Positions 29,344-38,801 of a DNA stretch of 64,000 nucleotides are shown piece by piece. The position numbers and the translations under genes are program-made. How positions within the stretch are numbered: position 1 is the stretch's first letter; each line of letters begins with the position of its first letter. The notes beneath the pieces are model-generated. The model saw nothing but the letters and a program-made list of their open reading frames with translations, did not search any database and had not been told where the DNA came from. Origin of the DNA: Roseiarcus sp963820095 (GTDB lineage: Bacteria > Pseudomonadota > Alphaproteobacteria > Rhizobiales > Beijerinckiaceae). The DNA is taken from contig CAWFZA010000032.1 in assembly GCA_963820095.1 (NCBI GenBank), forward strand, positions 1-64,000. The letters run 5' to 3'.

Positions 29344-29637
29344 GTGCTCAAGCTTTACGCCTTGCGCTCAGGCTTGCCGTTCTTGTTCCTTGGCCAGATC
29401 AGCAAGTTCCGCCACGCCAGCCCTACGATCGCCGGCGTGTTCGTCTGTCCAGGCACGGTCGCGCCGAACGACTGCGACGCCCGCACCGCATTGCAGTCGA
29501 TCGCTCACCCGCCGTGGGGTGAGGAAGCCGGCTGCGGAGTGGGGAGCCAGACGGTCCTTGCCGGGGCCGGACTCAGGCTCGTCCAAGGCCAGTATGTCAA
29601 GGTCGTCTGCGCGCACGACACCGCGCAGGCCGACTGA
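29344..29637 (+). CDS. Possible small protein, unknown
   Basis: A 97-residue open frame, MLKLYALRSGLPFLFLGQIS, then ASPTIAGVFVCPGTVAPNDCDARTALQS and CGVGSQTVLAGAGLRLVQGQYVKVVCAHD. The four Cys and the strand-like C-terminus look protein-like, and a signal-like hydrophobic start is present. No family is recognised, so it may be a chance frame. Confidence 0.35.
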   Translation: MLKLYALRSGLPFLFLGQISKFRHASPTIAGVFVCPGTVAPNDCDARTALQSIAHPPWGEEAGCGVGSQTVLAGAGLRLVQGQYVKVVCAHDTAQAD

Positions 29638-29751
29638 GGGCCCGGGGCGGAGCCGTTCCCCCTGACAAGAGCCGGCTCCGTCCCGGAAAGCCATGGAGCT
29701 CACGTTCAACGCCTGGTCGGTGAGAAACCGCCCAAGGCCCTCTCGATTGCC

Positions 29752-30018
29752 TTAAGCAGCGGGCTTCTTCACCCATAGCGCGCACCAGCCTGTGGGCGCG
29801 ATCTCGCCGTCGACGAGCTTGCACGAATTGGGGGCGACGAACTGGACGCAGCCGTCGCACTGGTGACCGTCCCTGGGAGTGGTCTGATAGTGGACCGCAC
29901 TCTGCGCGATCTTGGCCTGCGCTTCGCCGGCCGTCAGCGCGAGAAGGGGCGCGGCGCCGGCGGCGGCGATGAGGACGGCACGTCGGCTGACGCCAGGTTT
30001 TTCGTTGGTCTCACGCAT
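29752..30018 (-). CDS. High-potential iron-sulfur protein (HiPIP)
   Basis: Eighty-eight residues. A Tat-type signal (SRRAVLIAAAGAAPLLAL, cleaved near GEAQA-K) is followed by the mature HiPIP with four Cys: two in HQCDGCVQFV, one in APNSCKLVDG and one in GWCALW. These bind a 4Fe-4S cluster cycling between +2 and +3. HiPIPs are soluble periplasmic electron carriers, often between the bc1 complex and oxidases or reaction centres. ATG 30018 or the in-frame ATG at 30033 could start it, and the shorter form is preferred. Confidence 0.85.
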   Translation of the reverse strand: MRETNEKPGVSRRAVLIAAAGAAPLLALTAGEAQAKIAQSAVHYQTTPRDGHQCDGCVQFVAPNSCKLVDGEIAPTGWCALWVKKPAA

Positions 30019-30293
30019 GGGCGCTTCCTCCATCGATCCTTCGCGAGGCGGCCTTGCCGACCGGCGAACCCCTCCACCAGTTTAGAATGATTCTAAAACG
30101 GGCCGCGGTCAATCGCCACCGACGATCGCGGGCGCCGACTCGGCTTGCACGCTGAGCGTGGCCGAGGTGACGGTTTTTAGAAAGCGGGGGAGGAGTCCGC
30201 GCCGTAGAGCGTCCAGGAGGGATGCCCGTCTCTCGATGGACCCTGGCGTGGTGGAGGGGCCGCTCTGTCGGTGACAGCGACCAGCAGACTTTC

Positions 30294-31682
30294 CTACCGA
30301 AAGCTGCCGAGCATCCCGACGAAATCGCGTCCAAGCGCGTTGGAGAGGCTCTGGTGGCAGGACATGCAGCTTGACGGCGGGTCCTGGAAATAGGTTTCGA
30401 TCGTCGTGTTGACCAAGTTTTCCTTCGGCGCGTCCGCCGACTGGTAATTCTCGCGCGGCGCGTCCGCGTTCAGGGGCTGCCCCGGGAAATATCCGCCGTC
30501 GTTTTGCGGACCGGCGGGCGTGGGAATCGTCGGCCATTGGCTCGCGACCAGCATGTAGTGCTCCCAGACGGTTCCCTTGAGTCCGGGCAGCGCCCAGTAG
30601 GCCCGGTTCATCGCCATGGTTTGACCATGGATCGGGTGCCGGCGCACCACCTGCATGGGCGTGGGGTCGAGCTTGGGCGGGTGATCCAGGCTGACCGGCA
30701 AAGTGTCGGGCAGGCCGAAGGTCGGCCAAAGGCCGGGTGGCTTCGAAGGGTCGAAATAGGAATAGGGCGCGCCCGCTTGCCTGGCGTCGGGCTCGCGGGC
30801 TTCGCCTTCGCCAGCCGGGGGCACGTTGTCGACATGCTCGAACGTGGCCCACAGGCCTTGCGGCCGGTCCGTCGTCCGGATCACCAGGTGCAAGCCGACC
30901 AGGGCGACGTCGCTCCTCGAACAGACGACGTGACGAGCGGCCAGCGTCTTGGCCACGTCGACCACGTTGGCGTTCTCGACCACGTAATAGCGGGCGCGAA
31001 CCGCCGGCGTATCCGCCGCTGTAAGGAGCCTCCAGGCCGCCTTGACCGCGATCGAGCCTACGGGCAATTCCGCCGGGTGGGCCGGGTCGGGCAGACTCTC
31101 GCCCAAGCTCCAGCCATGAGCGGCAAGGGCCGAATATTCCGGTTGATTGATGCGCCCCTCGTAGCGCGTATAGGTGCGATTTTGCGCCACCAGCGGATTG
31201 GCGCCGACGCCCGGCATGAAGGCGGATTGGTTGAAATCCATGAATGGCGTGAAGGTCGCGAGCGTCTTCTCGCGATTGTCGACACCCGCTCCGCACGGGT
31301 TCGCCGCTTCATAAGTTCCCCAGGGCTTGGGCGCGATCGGGCGCCCGTCCGGACCGACCTGGAAGAGTTCGTAGCGGGCCTTGAAGGTCTCCCAGACCCG
31401 GGGCCCTTCGTCGCCGAGCGCCTTGCCGCGGTCGGGTTCGCCGCGATGGGCGGCGTCGACGAGGGACGGCCAATTGAGCGCGATGAAGGCCCGCCAGGCG
31501 AAATTGTCAAAGCCGGGATAGGGGTCGGGCTTGATCGAAGGCGCATCCTCGAGCCGGTCGGGGGAGACCGTCGGCGCGTTCTCGTCGGCGGCGGCCGGGC
31601 GCACGGAGAGAAGCGCGAGCGAGGCCGCGAGAACGGCTATGGCGACCGGAGGCCATCCAGGCCCATGGCTCAATATTCGCAT
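30294..31682 (-). CDS. Secreted protein with one c-type haem motif
   Basis: A complete protein of 462 residues. The N-terminal signal peptide (VAIAVLAASLALLSVRPAAA-DE) exports it. The body is rich in aromatic and Pro residues (YPGFDNFAWRAFIALNWPSL, GYFPGQPLNADAPRENYQSA). A single CxxCH haem motif (SSCMSCHQSLS) lies about 20 residues before the end, with DFVGMLGSFR after it. I recall proteins of this shape annotated as cytochrome c family, function unknown. A role in periplasmic electron transfer with the HiPIP upstream in the genome is possible but inferred only from neighbourhood. Confidence 0.7.
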   Translation of the reverse strand: MRILSHGPGWPPVAIAVLAASLALLSVRPAAADENAPTVSPDRLEDAPSIKPDPYPGFDNFAWRAFIALNWPSLVDAAHRGEPDRGKALGDEGPRVWETFKARYELFQVGPDGRPIAPKPWGTYEAANPCGAGVDNREKTLATFTPFMDFNQSAFMPGVGANPLVAQNRTYTRYEGRINQPEYSALAAHGWSLGESLPDPAHPAELPVGSIAVKAAWRLLTAADTPAVRARYYVVENANVVDVAKTLAARHVVCSRSDVALVGLHLVIRTTDRPQGLWATFEHVDNVPPAGEGEAREPDARQAGAPYSYFDPSKPPGLWPTFGLPDTLPVSLDHPPKLDPTPMQVVRRHPIHGQTMAMNRAYWALPGLKGTVWEHYMLVASQWPTIPTPAGPQNDGGYFPGQPLNADAPRENYQSADAPKENLVNTTIETYFQDPPSSCMSCHQSLSNALGRDFVGMLGSFR

Positions 31683-32139
31683 TCAGGCCCGAAACTTTAT
31701 CCAAGCAACCCTTGCTGGCCAAGCGGCCATGCCAAGGCGCCGGCTAAACGCCTCGAGCCTTCCTTTTATTCGCGGGCGACGTCCAAGCGCCAGCCTGATT
31801 GCGACAGGCGCCGCGCCCGCTCAGCGCACCGCTTGCGCCCTCGCCAACGCGCGACTGCGGCGCCGTCATTCCAGCAAGCCCGACGACCGTCAGCGCGGCG
31901 AGCGAGTTCAAGCGACGATTGGCAAGCATTGAGGCGTCCCGGGGTTCCCGGCGCCAAACGGCGGTGGCGACACACGCTATATCTGGTCACACATATCGGC
32001 AACACTGGAGGACGGGGTTCTCTGCAGATTTGTGGGGCAGGGAGCGCGCAACTATTGTTGGACCTCATCGACCAGCGCGCGCAATTTCGCCCCCTTTCGC
32101 CTTTGATTTCACAAGGCGAACCAGGCAGCGGGGAAATCG
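31683..32139. other. Intergenic stretch, no recognised gene
   Basis: About 455 bases. A minus-strand frame (31744-31929) starts MLANRRLNSLAALTVVGLAG, resembling a signal peptide, and could be a small secreted protein, but support is weak. Very long frames crossing this region on both strands are shadows of flanking genes. Confidence 0.3.
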
Positions 32140-32355
32140 GTGATTGAGGTTGAACTGAGCGCGGCGGCCTATGAGTTGGTTCGAGACGGCGTGACGATGA
32201 AGTCCAGAAAGAGCGGCGTGTACAAGGTGCTGATGCCAGAAAAACTGGCGGCCCGGCTGAACGCGGCGCGCGCGGCCGACGAGGCTGTGAGCGATGTGAT
32301 CCTGCGCCTGGCCGCGCAGATGAGGGGCCCGCCCGAACCGCATTCCTGCCGCTAG
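32140..32355 (+). CDS. Small hypothetical protein, 71 residues
   Basis: Starts with GTG (MIEVELSAAAYELVRDGVTM), then KSGVYKVLMPEKLAARLNAAR and DEAVSDVILRLAAQM. The amphipathic composition looks protein-like. No family is recognised. It lies 70 bases before the YfgM-like gene in the same direction. Confidence 0.45.
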   Translation: MIEVELSAAAYELVRDGVTMKSRKSGVYKVLMPEKLAARLNAARAADEAVSDVILRLAAQMRGPPEPHSCR

Positions 32356-32425
32356 TGGGCCGTCGTCGCACAGGCGCCCTTCGCCGCTCGCTTTCGCCTA
32401 GCCTCTGTGATAGGCCGCGCGCATA

Positions 32426-33091
32426 ATGAGCGACATCTTTCAGGAAGTTGACGAGGAAGTCCGGCGCGACAAGGCGGCGGAATTCTGGAAGAAATACCAA
32501 AACCAGATCCTGGCCGCCGCCGTGCTGATCGTGCTCGCTTCGGCAGGCTTCCGCTATTGGCAGTATGAACGCGAAAGGGCGACGCAGGCCGCCGGCGATC
32601 AGTTCGAACAGGCGCTGATCGCGCTCGAGGGCGGCAAGCTCGACGAAGCCAAGGCGGGGCTCGACAAGATCGCGGCGCAGGGACCGAGCGGCTATCGGGT
32701 GCTCGCGCAGATGACCGCGGCCGGCGCCGAGGCGGCCAAAGACCCGCAAGCGGCGATCGGCGCTTTCGACGCCGTTTCCGGCGACGCTGCGATCGATCCG
32801 CTGTTGCGGGATACGGCTCGCCTGCGCGCCGCGCTCTTGAGAGTGGACATCCCCGGCGAGCAGCAGAAGGGGGAAGCGGCGCTGACCGCGCTTTCCGCGG
32901 CCGGTGGGCCGTATCGGCGCCTCGCGGCGCTCACGCTCGGCGCGCTGGCGCTCGAGCGCAAGGACTATGACGACGCGTCCAAGCAGTTCGATCTCGTGCT
33001 GAGCGATCCGGAAGTGTCGCCCGGCGAGCGTGAAGCGGCGAGCCGCTGGCTCGGCCTTATCGCTTCGAACCGGTCGGCTGCGGCGAAGTAA
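32426..33091 (+). CDS. YfgM-like tetratricopeptide membrane protein
   Basis: A protein of 221 residues. A short cytoplasmic N-terminus (MSDIFQEVDEEVRRDKAAEFW) precedes one membrane helix (ILAAAVLIVLASAGFRYW) and a periplasmic TPR-like region: FEQALIALEGGKLDEAKAGLDKIA and LGALALERKDYDDASKQFDLVL. YfgM is an ancillary SecYEG/PpiD-associated chaperone, and its gene lies in front of bamB-der in many Proteobacteria. Here der follows about 230 bases later. The gene is intact. Confidence 0.75.
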   Translation: MSDIFQEVDEEVRRDKAAEFWKKYQNQILAAAVLIVLASAGFRYWQYERERATQAAGDQFEQALIALEGGKLDEAKAGLDKIAAQGPSGYRVLAQMTAAGAEAAKDPQAAIGAFDAVSGDAAIDPLLRDTARLRAALLRVDIPGEQQKGEAALTALSAAGGPYRRLAALTLGALALERKDYDDASKQFDLVLSDPEVSPGEREAASRWLGLIASNRSAAAK

Positions 33092-33254
33092 CGGCCGCTC
33101 CTGCGGCGCCGGGCTGGAACAACATGAGCGCCAAAGAGCCCTGCGTAACAATGGCGGCGACCGCCATCTGCAACCTCGTCCTGAGGCGCCGCGCAGCGGC
33201 CTGAAAGGGCGACGAAGGGCGGGCGAGTTCGCGGGAACGTCGGCGCTGGCTGGA

Positions 33255-33300
33255 CCATCCTTCGAGGGCCCCGCTTTCTCGGGGCCACCTCAGGATGAGG
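33255..33300. repeat. Palindromic intergenic repeat
   Basis: CCATCCTTCGAGGGCCCCGC on the left and CGGGGCCACCTCAGGATGAG on the right form an imperfect hairpin with GGCCCCG/CGGGGCC as the core. Elements with the CCATCCTTCGAG/CTCAGGATGAG arms are repeated in many Hyphomicrobiales genomes. A related arm (CTCGTCCTGAGGCGCCGCGC) lies about 80 bases to the left. Confidence 0.65.
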
Positions 33301-33320
33301 CCGTTTCCCACTGGAAGATT

Positions 33321-34728
33321 ATGAGCGCCAAGGTCGCGATCATCGGCCGGCCGAATGTCGGCAAGTCGACTTTGTTCAATCGGCTGGTCGGCCGCAAGCT
33401 TGCGTTGGTCGACGACGAGCCCGGCGTCACCCGCGACCGCCGCGAGGGCGAAGCGAGGCTCGCCGATCTCTCGTTCACCATCGTCGACACCGCGGGTCTC
33501 GAGCAAGGCGATCCGGAGACGCTCGCCGGGCGCATGCGCGCGCAAACGGAAGCGGCGCTCATGGATTGCGACGCGATCCTGTTCGTGGTCGACGCGCGCG
33601 CCGGCCTCACCGCCGCCGACCGGCATTTCGCGCAGGCCGTGCGCCGCGCCGGCAAGCCGATCATCGTCATCGCCAACAAAGCGGAGAGCGCCGCGGGCAA
33701 GGCGGGCGTCTATGAGGCGTTCAGTCTCGGCCTTGGCGAGCCGATCGCTCTCTCGGCCGAGCACGGCGAGGGCTTGAGCGAGCTCTATGACGAACTCGTC
33801 AAGGTCCTGCCGGCCGCGGCGCGCCTCGACCCCGACGAGGAGAGCGAGGCCGAGTCGCTCGTCCTGGGCGAAGAAGAGGACGGGAGCGAGCTCGATCTCG
33901 CCAAGCCCTTGCGCATCGCCGTTCTGGGCCGGCCGAATGCAGGCAAGTCCACGCTCATCAACCGCATCCTTGGGCAGGATCGCCTCCTGACCGGCCCCGA
34001 GCCCGGCATCACCCGCGAACTCGATCGGCCTCGACGCCGAGTGGAACGGCAGGAAGCTCAAGATCTTCGACACCGCGGGCCTGCGCCGGAAGTCGCGGGT
34101 CATCGAGAAGGTGGAGAAGCTCGCCGTCGCCGACGCTTTGCGCGCCGTGCGCTTCGCCGAGGTCGTGGTGCTTCTGCTCGACGCCACGATCCCGTTCGAG
34201 AAGCAGGACCTGACGCTTGCCGATCTTGTCGAGCAGGAGGGCAGGGCGCTGGTCATCGGCCTCAACAAATGGGACCTGATCGGCAACAAGAGCGACAAGG
34301 CGCGCGAATTGCGCGAGGAGGCCGACCGCCTGTTGCCGCAGCTGCGCGGAACGCGCGTCATTCCCCTTTCGGGTCTGACCGGCGCGCATATCGACCGGCT
34401 CATGGAAGCGATCGTCACGACGCACGAGATCTGGAACATGCGCATCTCGACCGGCCGCCTCAACCGCTGGCTTGCGCCGGTGGTCGACGCGACTCCGCCG
34501 CCGGCCGTGTCCGGCCGTCGCGTGAAGATCCGCTACATCACCCAGCCGAAGGCGCGCCCGCCATTCTTCGTGCTGTTCGGCAATTCGGTCGCGAGCATTC
34601 CCGAGAGCTACAAGCGCTATCTCGTGAATGGCCTGCGCGAGACCTTCGGCCTCATCGGCGTTCCGATCCGCCTGTCGATGCGCTCAGGCGGCGACAATCC
34701 TTATGCGCCGAAGAGGCGGCGGCGATGA
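33321..34728 (+). CDS. der: Ribosome-assembly GTPase Der (EngA), one-base frameshift
   Basis: Der is an essential double GTPase needed for 50S ribosome maturation. G-domain 1 has GRPNVGKST (residues 9-17), DTAGLEQ and NKAES. G-domain 2 has GRPNAGKSTLINRILG, DTAGLRRKS and NKWDLI. A KH-like C-terminal domain follows (VKIRYITQPKARPPFFVLFGN). The frame breaks at 34017-34020: deleting one A turns ACC CGC GAA CTC into ACC CGC GAC TCG ATC and restores the invariant TRDSIG and the G2 region. Since der is essential, this break is almost certainly a sequence error. The total is about 469 residues, normal for the family. Confidence 0.95.
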
Positions 34729-34766
34729 AGCTGCCCGCGGACTGAGCGCCTCCGGAGCAAAGCGCC

Positions 34767-35414
34767 ATGAAGCTCTATTTCAGCCGCAACTACAATCCGC
34801 GCCTCGCGGTCGCCGTGGCGCGCTATTTGAACGCGCCGGTCGAGTTTGAGTTCGCTTCGCCCTTCTCGCCGGGGCAGAGAGAAAAGTTTCTGAAGCTCAA
34901 TCCGAACCTGAGCGTGCCCATCCTGGTCGAGGGGGAGACGACGCTCTGGGAAGCGGATGCAATCGCATGCCGGCTGTCGCAACTGGCCAACTCGGATTTC
35001 TGGCCGATGGGCGAGTCCTTGCCCGACGTCGTCCGCTGGATAAGCTGGGGCTATTGGAATTTCGTCCGAGCGTGCGACCAGGTCCATTTCGAGCGCGTGA
35101 CCAGGCAGCGCTACGGGATCGGCCCGGTGAGGCAGGATCTGGTGGACGCGGGACTGAGCGAATTTGCGTCTTCGGCGGCCATCTTGGATCAGCATCTCGG
35201 CGCAGCGGACTGGCTCGTCGGGACGCACGTCACATACGCCGATTTCCGCGTCGCCTGCGTCCTGCCGTTCGCCGATCTCGCCGGCCTGCCCCTGGCCGAC
35301 TTTCCCCATGTCGAAGCCTGGCATCAGCGCCTGATGGAGATCCCGGTCTGGCGCGATCCGTTCTCGGGGCTCAACGCGCCCGAACTGCCGCCCATCCGAA
35401 GGGACGCGAGGTGA
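34767..35414 (+). CDS. Glutathione S-transferase family protein
   Basis: A complete protein of 215 residues. The N-terminal domain is MKLYFSRNYNPRLAVAVARYL, then FLKLNPNLSVPILVEGETTLWEADAIAC with the cis-Pro before Ile and the glutathione-contacting Glu-Ala-Asp. The C-terminal helical domain contains DWLVGTHVTYADFRVACVL, the N-capping box. The substrate is unknown. The start lies 39 bases after der and may be in the same transcript. Confidence 0.8.
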   Translation: MKLYFSRNYNPRLAVAVARYLNAPVEFEFASPFSPGQREKFLKLNPNLSVPILVEGETTLWEADAIACRLSQLANSDFWPMGESLPDVVRWISWGYWNFVRACDQVHFERVTRQRYGIGPVRQDLVDAGLSEFASSAAILDQHLGAADWLVGTHVTYADFRVACVLPFADLAGLPLADFPHVEAWHQRLMEIPVWRDPFSGLNAPELPPIRRDAR

Positions 35415-35472
35415 GGTCACGGTCGGGCGGCGATAAACCTTGCGCGCCCAAGAAACTGCGGAGCTAGCGCCA

Positions 35473-35810
35473 ATGGACCGAAGCGAACGCAAGGCCGCCG
35501 TCTCGGCTTACAAGGAGCGCAAGGCCGTCGCCGGCGTCTATGCGATCCGCTGCGCCGCGAGCGGCGAGCAATGGATCGGCGCGGCGCCCGATCTTTCCAC
35601 CATCTGGACCCGCCGCTCGTTCGCGCTCAAGCAAGGCGTCGAGACGAACCGGGCGCTTCAGTCCGCCTGGAACGCTGCATGGCGCCCGAAAGTTTCGCCT
35701 TCAAGATCCTCGAGGAGATCGATCTCGATGAGCTCACCTACGGGCGCGAGCGCGCGCTCAAAGAGCGGATCGCGCATTGGCGCGAGGTTTTAGGCGCGGC
35801 CGCGATCTGA
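35473..35810 (+). CDS. GIY-YIG domain protein, frameshifted
   Basis: About 112 residues. The N-terminus has AGVYAIRCAASGEQWIGAAP, the GVY...WIG variant of GIY-YIG, then LSTIWTRRSFALKQG. One missing base near 35685 shifts the frame. The text then continues MAPESFAFKILEEIDLDEL and ALKERIAHWREVLG, with the conserved Glu of the family. Short GIY-YIG proteins of this type in alphaproteobacteria are of unknown function. The canonical nuclease role is not certain. Confidence 0.65.
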
Positions 35811-36076
35811 CGTTTCGCGGCGCCGGCTTCGCGACGCGCGCGTTCGCGACAGCGAAGATTGACATCCGTCTCCGGTCCCACATTATGATCTAGGTTGACG
35901 CATGTTCGAGGGCGGCGTTCTTCAGTTCGGCGCCAGCCTGGCGCTCGCCGCTCATCGAACGCCATCGATTGAAAGTTTTCCTTCGCCGCGGCGAAGGAAA
36001 GATGCTGAATCGACATCGGCGCTTTGCAAGGCCGAGGTTCGGTGTTCATTTGATTGTTGCATTGGAGGAGGCGCGG

Positions 36077-37369
36077 ATGTCCGACGAAGACCTGACGCAG
36101 TTTGTTCGTCCTTGGCTGCAGTATGCGCCGAAGCCGCCGCCGCGTGGCGCCAACTCGTACGACACCTTCATCAGCTACCGGTCCTCGGATCGAGCCTGGG
36201 CGATGGCCTTGTACGATGCGCTCAAGCTGGCGGGATGGGAGGCGTTTCTCGATCAGTACGACCTCGTTCCCGGCGCCAACCTCGAGACAAGTTTGACCGA
36301 GGGGCTGCAGGCAAGTTCTGCTGGCGTCATCCTCTGGTCGAGCCGGACCAAAGACTCCAAGTGGTGCGAGCGAGAGCGCAACTCGATGCAGGTTTCTCGC
36401 GGGACCGGCCAAACAGCACCTTCAAATACATCTTCTCCAAGCTCGACGCCGAAGAGCTTCCGCTGTTCGCTCAGGCGGATCTTTATGTCGGCTTCGAGGA
36501 GAGTCCGGAGGGACCGCGCGGGGTGAACCTGCTGAGGCTCATGTGCGGCATGCGCGGGGTGCCGCTCGCGCCAGAAGCCGTCGTGATGGCGCAGCAGGTT
36601 GACGTCGACGCCAAGCAGGCGATGGCGCGCATCTAACGGGGCGATCGAAGGCGGCAACGCGGCAAGGCTCTTGGAAATCGGCGTGTCCGATCACCCGGGA
36701 CTGCTTGCTTCGCCCGCGCCCATTCTGGCGGCTGCGCAGGGATTGATTCGGCTCGGCAAGAACGACGACGCACGCACGGTGCTCAGGCGGGCGTTGCTGC
36801 TCTTCCCCCAATCGGTCCGGGCGAGGCAGCTCGAGGGCTTGGCGTTGCGCCGGCTCAAGAAATATCAGGAAGCTGTCGACGTGCTCTCGGAACTCAAAGC
36901 GGCGGGCCACCAGGACCCGGAAACCTTGGGCATTCTCGCGGCGGCACGGGACGGTCTCTACCGGGAGACCGGCAAAATTCTGCATCTTCGCAGCGCACGT
37001 GAACTCTACCGCACCGCCTTCACGGCCGATCCGAAAGACTATTACACGGGCATCAACGCCGCTTCGAAATCTCTTTTCCTTGATGAGCCAGCTGAAGCTG
37101 CGCGCCTCGCCGCCCTGGTCCTCCCGCTGGTCGAAAAGGCGACCGACGGAAACGACCTTTATGCCGCGAGTACTTTGGGCGAGGTCTTGCTGCTGCAAGG
37201 CAAAGTTGATGCGGCGGCGGCGCAGTATGAGAAGGTCATCGACAATCACCCGAACGCCGACGGCGATCTGAAGGGGACGGGCGAGCAAGCCGAGCGCATC
37301 TGCGCAGCACTCAAACTGTCGCCCGAAGACACCGCGAAGGTCTTGGCGCCGTTCAAGCTGCTCGACTAG
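36077..37369 (+). CDS. TIR domain protein with TPR/TRAF-binding-like C-terminus, copy 1 (two frameshifts)
   Basis: Joined, this is about 430 residues. The TIR domain (residues about 22-125) begins YDTFISYRSSDRAWAMALYD, continues AGWEAFLDQYDLVPGANLET and GVILWSSRTKDSKWCERERN. The Glu four residues after the Trp in SKWCERE aligns with the catalytic Glu of NAD-cleaving TIRs. The C-terminal half has TPR helices (LLASPAPILAAAQGLIRLGK, ARTVLRRALLLFPQSVRARQ) and ends with a segment YYTGINAASKSLFL, like the TRAF-binding (DUF4071/MAP3K) region. Compared with copy 2, breaks are one extra base near 36392-36396 and one extra T at 36634, which makes a false stop. Function as an NADase defence effector is inferred. 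Confidence 0.75.
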
Positions 37370-37444
37370 AGGTCGTCGCGTTCGTGGGGAGAATGTTAGC
37401 CGAGAATTCCTTGTCCATTTGATTTTGCATAGGAAGACGAACGA

Positions 37445-38801
37445 ATGCCTGACCGAGACTTGACGGAGTTCCTTCGTCCTTGGCTCGAGCACGCGCCGAC
37501 GCCGCCGCCACGTGGCGCCAACGCGTACGACGCCTTCATCAGCTACCGGTCTTCAGATCGGGCGTGGGCGATGGCTTTATACGACGTGCTCAAGCTGGCG
37601 GGATGGGAAGCGTTCCTGGATCAGTACAATCTCGTTCCCGGCGCCAACCTCGAAACAAGTTTGAGCGAGGCGCTGCAGGCGAGTTCCGCTGGCGTTATCC
37701 TCTGGTCAAGCCGGACCAAGGACTCCAAGTGGTGCCAGCGAGAGCGCGAGGCGATGAGGGCTCTCGCGGACGAGCCAAACAGCGCCTTCAAATACCTTTT
37801 CGCCAAACTCGACGCCGAAAAGCTTCCTGGGTTTGCTCAGGTTAGATTCTTGTGTTGAGTTCGAGGAGAGCCCGGAAGGACCGCGCGGGGTGAACCTACT
37901 CAGGCTCATGTGCGGGATGCGGGGGATGAAGCTCCCGCATGAAGCCGTCCTCATGGCCCAAAAGGTTGACGTCGACGCGCAGGAGACGATTAAGACGATC
38001 AACGGTGCGATCTTGGCAAACAATGCCATGAAGCTCCTGGGAATTGGGATGTCTGATCACCCGGGGCTCCTGAGTTCGCCAGCGCCTCTTCTGGCGGCAG
38101 CACATGGGTTGATCCGGCTCGGGGAATACGACCACGCTCGCACGGTGCTCAAGAGGGCGTTGCTACTTTTTGCCCAATCGGTGCGCGCCAGACTGCTCGA
38201 GGGTGAGGCGCTGCGCCGCCTCAGGAGATATCAGGAAGCCCTCGACGTCCTCTCGGAACTCGAGGCGGCGGGCCACCAGGATTTGGAGACCTTCGAGAAT
38301 CTGGCGGAGGCGCGGGACGGCCTCTTCCTGGAGACTCGCAATGTGCGGCATCTTCGTAAAGCCCGCGAGCTCTACCGCAAGGCCTTCACGGCTGATCCGA
38401 CAAACTACCGCATGGAAATCAGCGCCGCCACGAAATCACTTTTCCTTGGCGAACCAGCCGAAGCTGCGCGCCTCGCCAGCTTGGTCCTGCCGCTGGTGGT
38501 CGAAAAGGCGACCGACGGGAAGGACTTCTATGCCGCTTGCGCTTTGAGCGAGGTCTTGCTGTTGCAAGGCAAGGTTGATGAGGCGGCGACGCAGTACCGG
38601 AAGGTCATCGACAATCATCCGGAGGCCGCCGGCGACCTGAAGGGGATGAGAGAGCAAGCGGAGCGCATCTGCGCAGCGCCCAAACTGTCGCGCGAAGACA
38701 CCGCGAAGGTCTTGGCGCCCTTCAAGGAACTCGACGAACCCTTCGGCGTCCACGCGGACGGCGGGCCCAATGGAATGCGTCCTTGGCATGTATCTTCTTG
38801 A
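37445..38801 (+). CDS. TIR domain protein with TPR/TRAF-binding-like C-terminus, copy 2 (one frameshift)
   Basis: A tandem paralogue of the preceding gene, about 450 residues, starting MPDRDLTEFLRPWLEHAPTP. The TIR motifs are YDAFISYRSSDRAWAMALYD, AGWEAFLDQYNLVPGANLET and SKWCQREREAM (retained Glu). The TPR part reads ALLLFAQSVRARLLEGEALR and RYQEALDVLSELEAAG, and the end has TNYRMEISAATKSLFLGEPA in place of the YTGINAA of copy 1. One extra base near 37843 (FAQV then DSCVEFEESPEG) splits the frame. The spacing of 75 bases and the strong similarity along the full length indicate duplication followed by divergence. Confidence 0.75.

Noticed and set aside
30504..32147. Open frame of 547 codons on the plus strand
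   Set aside because: It is the shadow of the c-type haem protein on the other strand. The minus-strand protein has a signal peptide and a CxxCH motif, the plus frame has no recognisable feature.
31766..33151. Open frame of 461 codons on the minus strand
   Set aside because: It overlaps the YfgM-like gene antisense, is Arg/Pro/Ser-rich and resembles no family.
33057..34463. Open frame of 468 codons antisense to der
   Set aside because: High-GC shadow frame. Der motifs are on the plus strand.
35902..36076. Open frame beginning at 35902 ahead of the TIR gene
   Set aside because: Its text is unlike any family and runs out of frame into the TIR coding sequence. The TIR start at 36077 aligns with that of copy 2.
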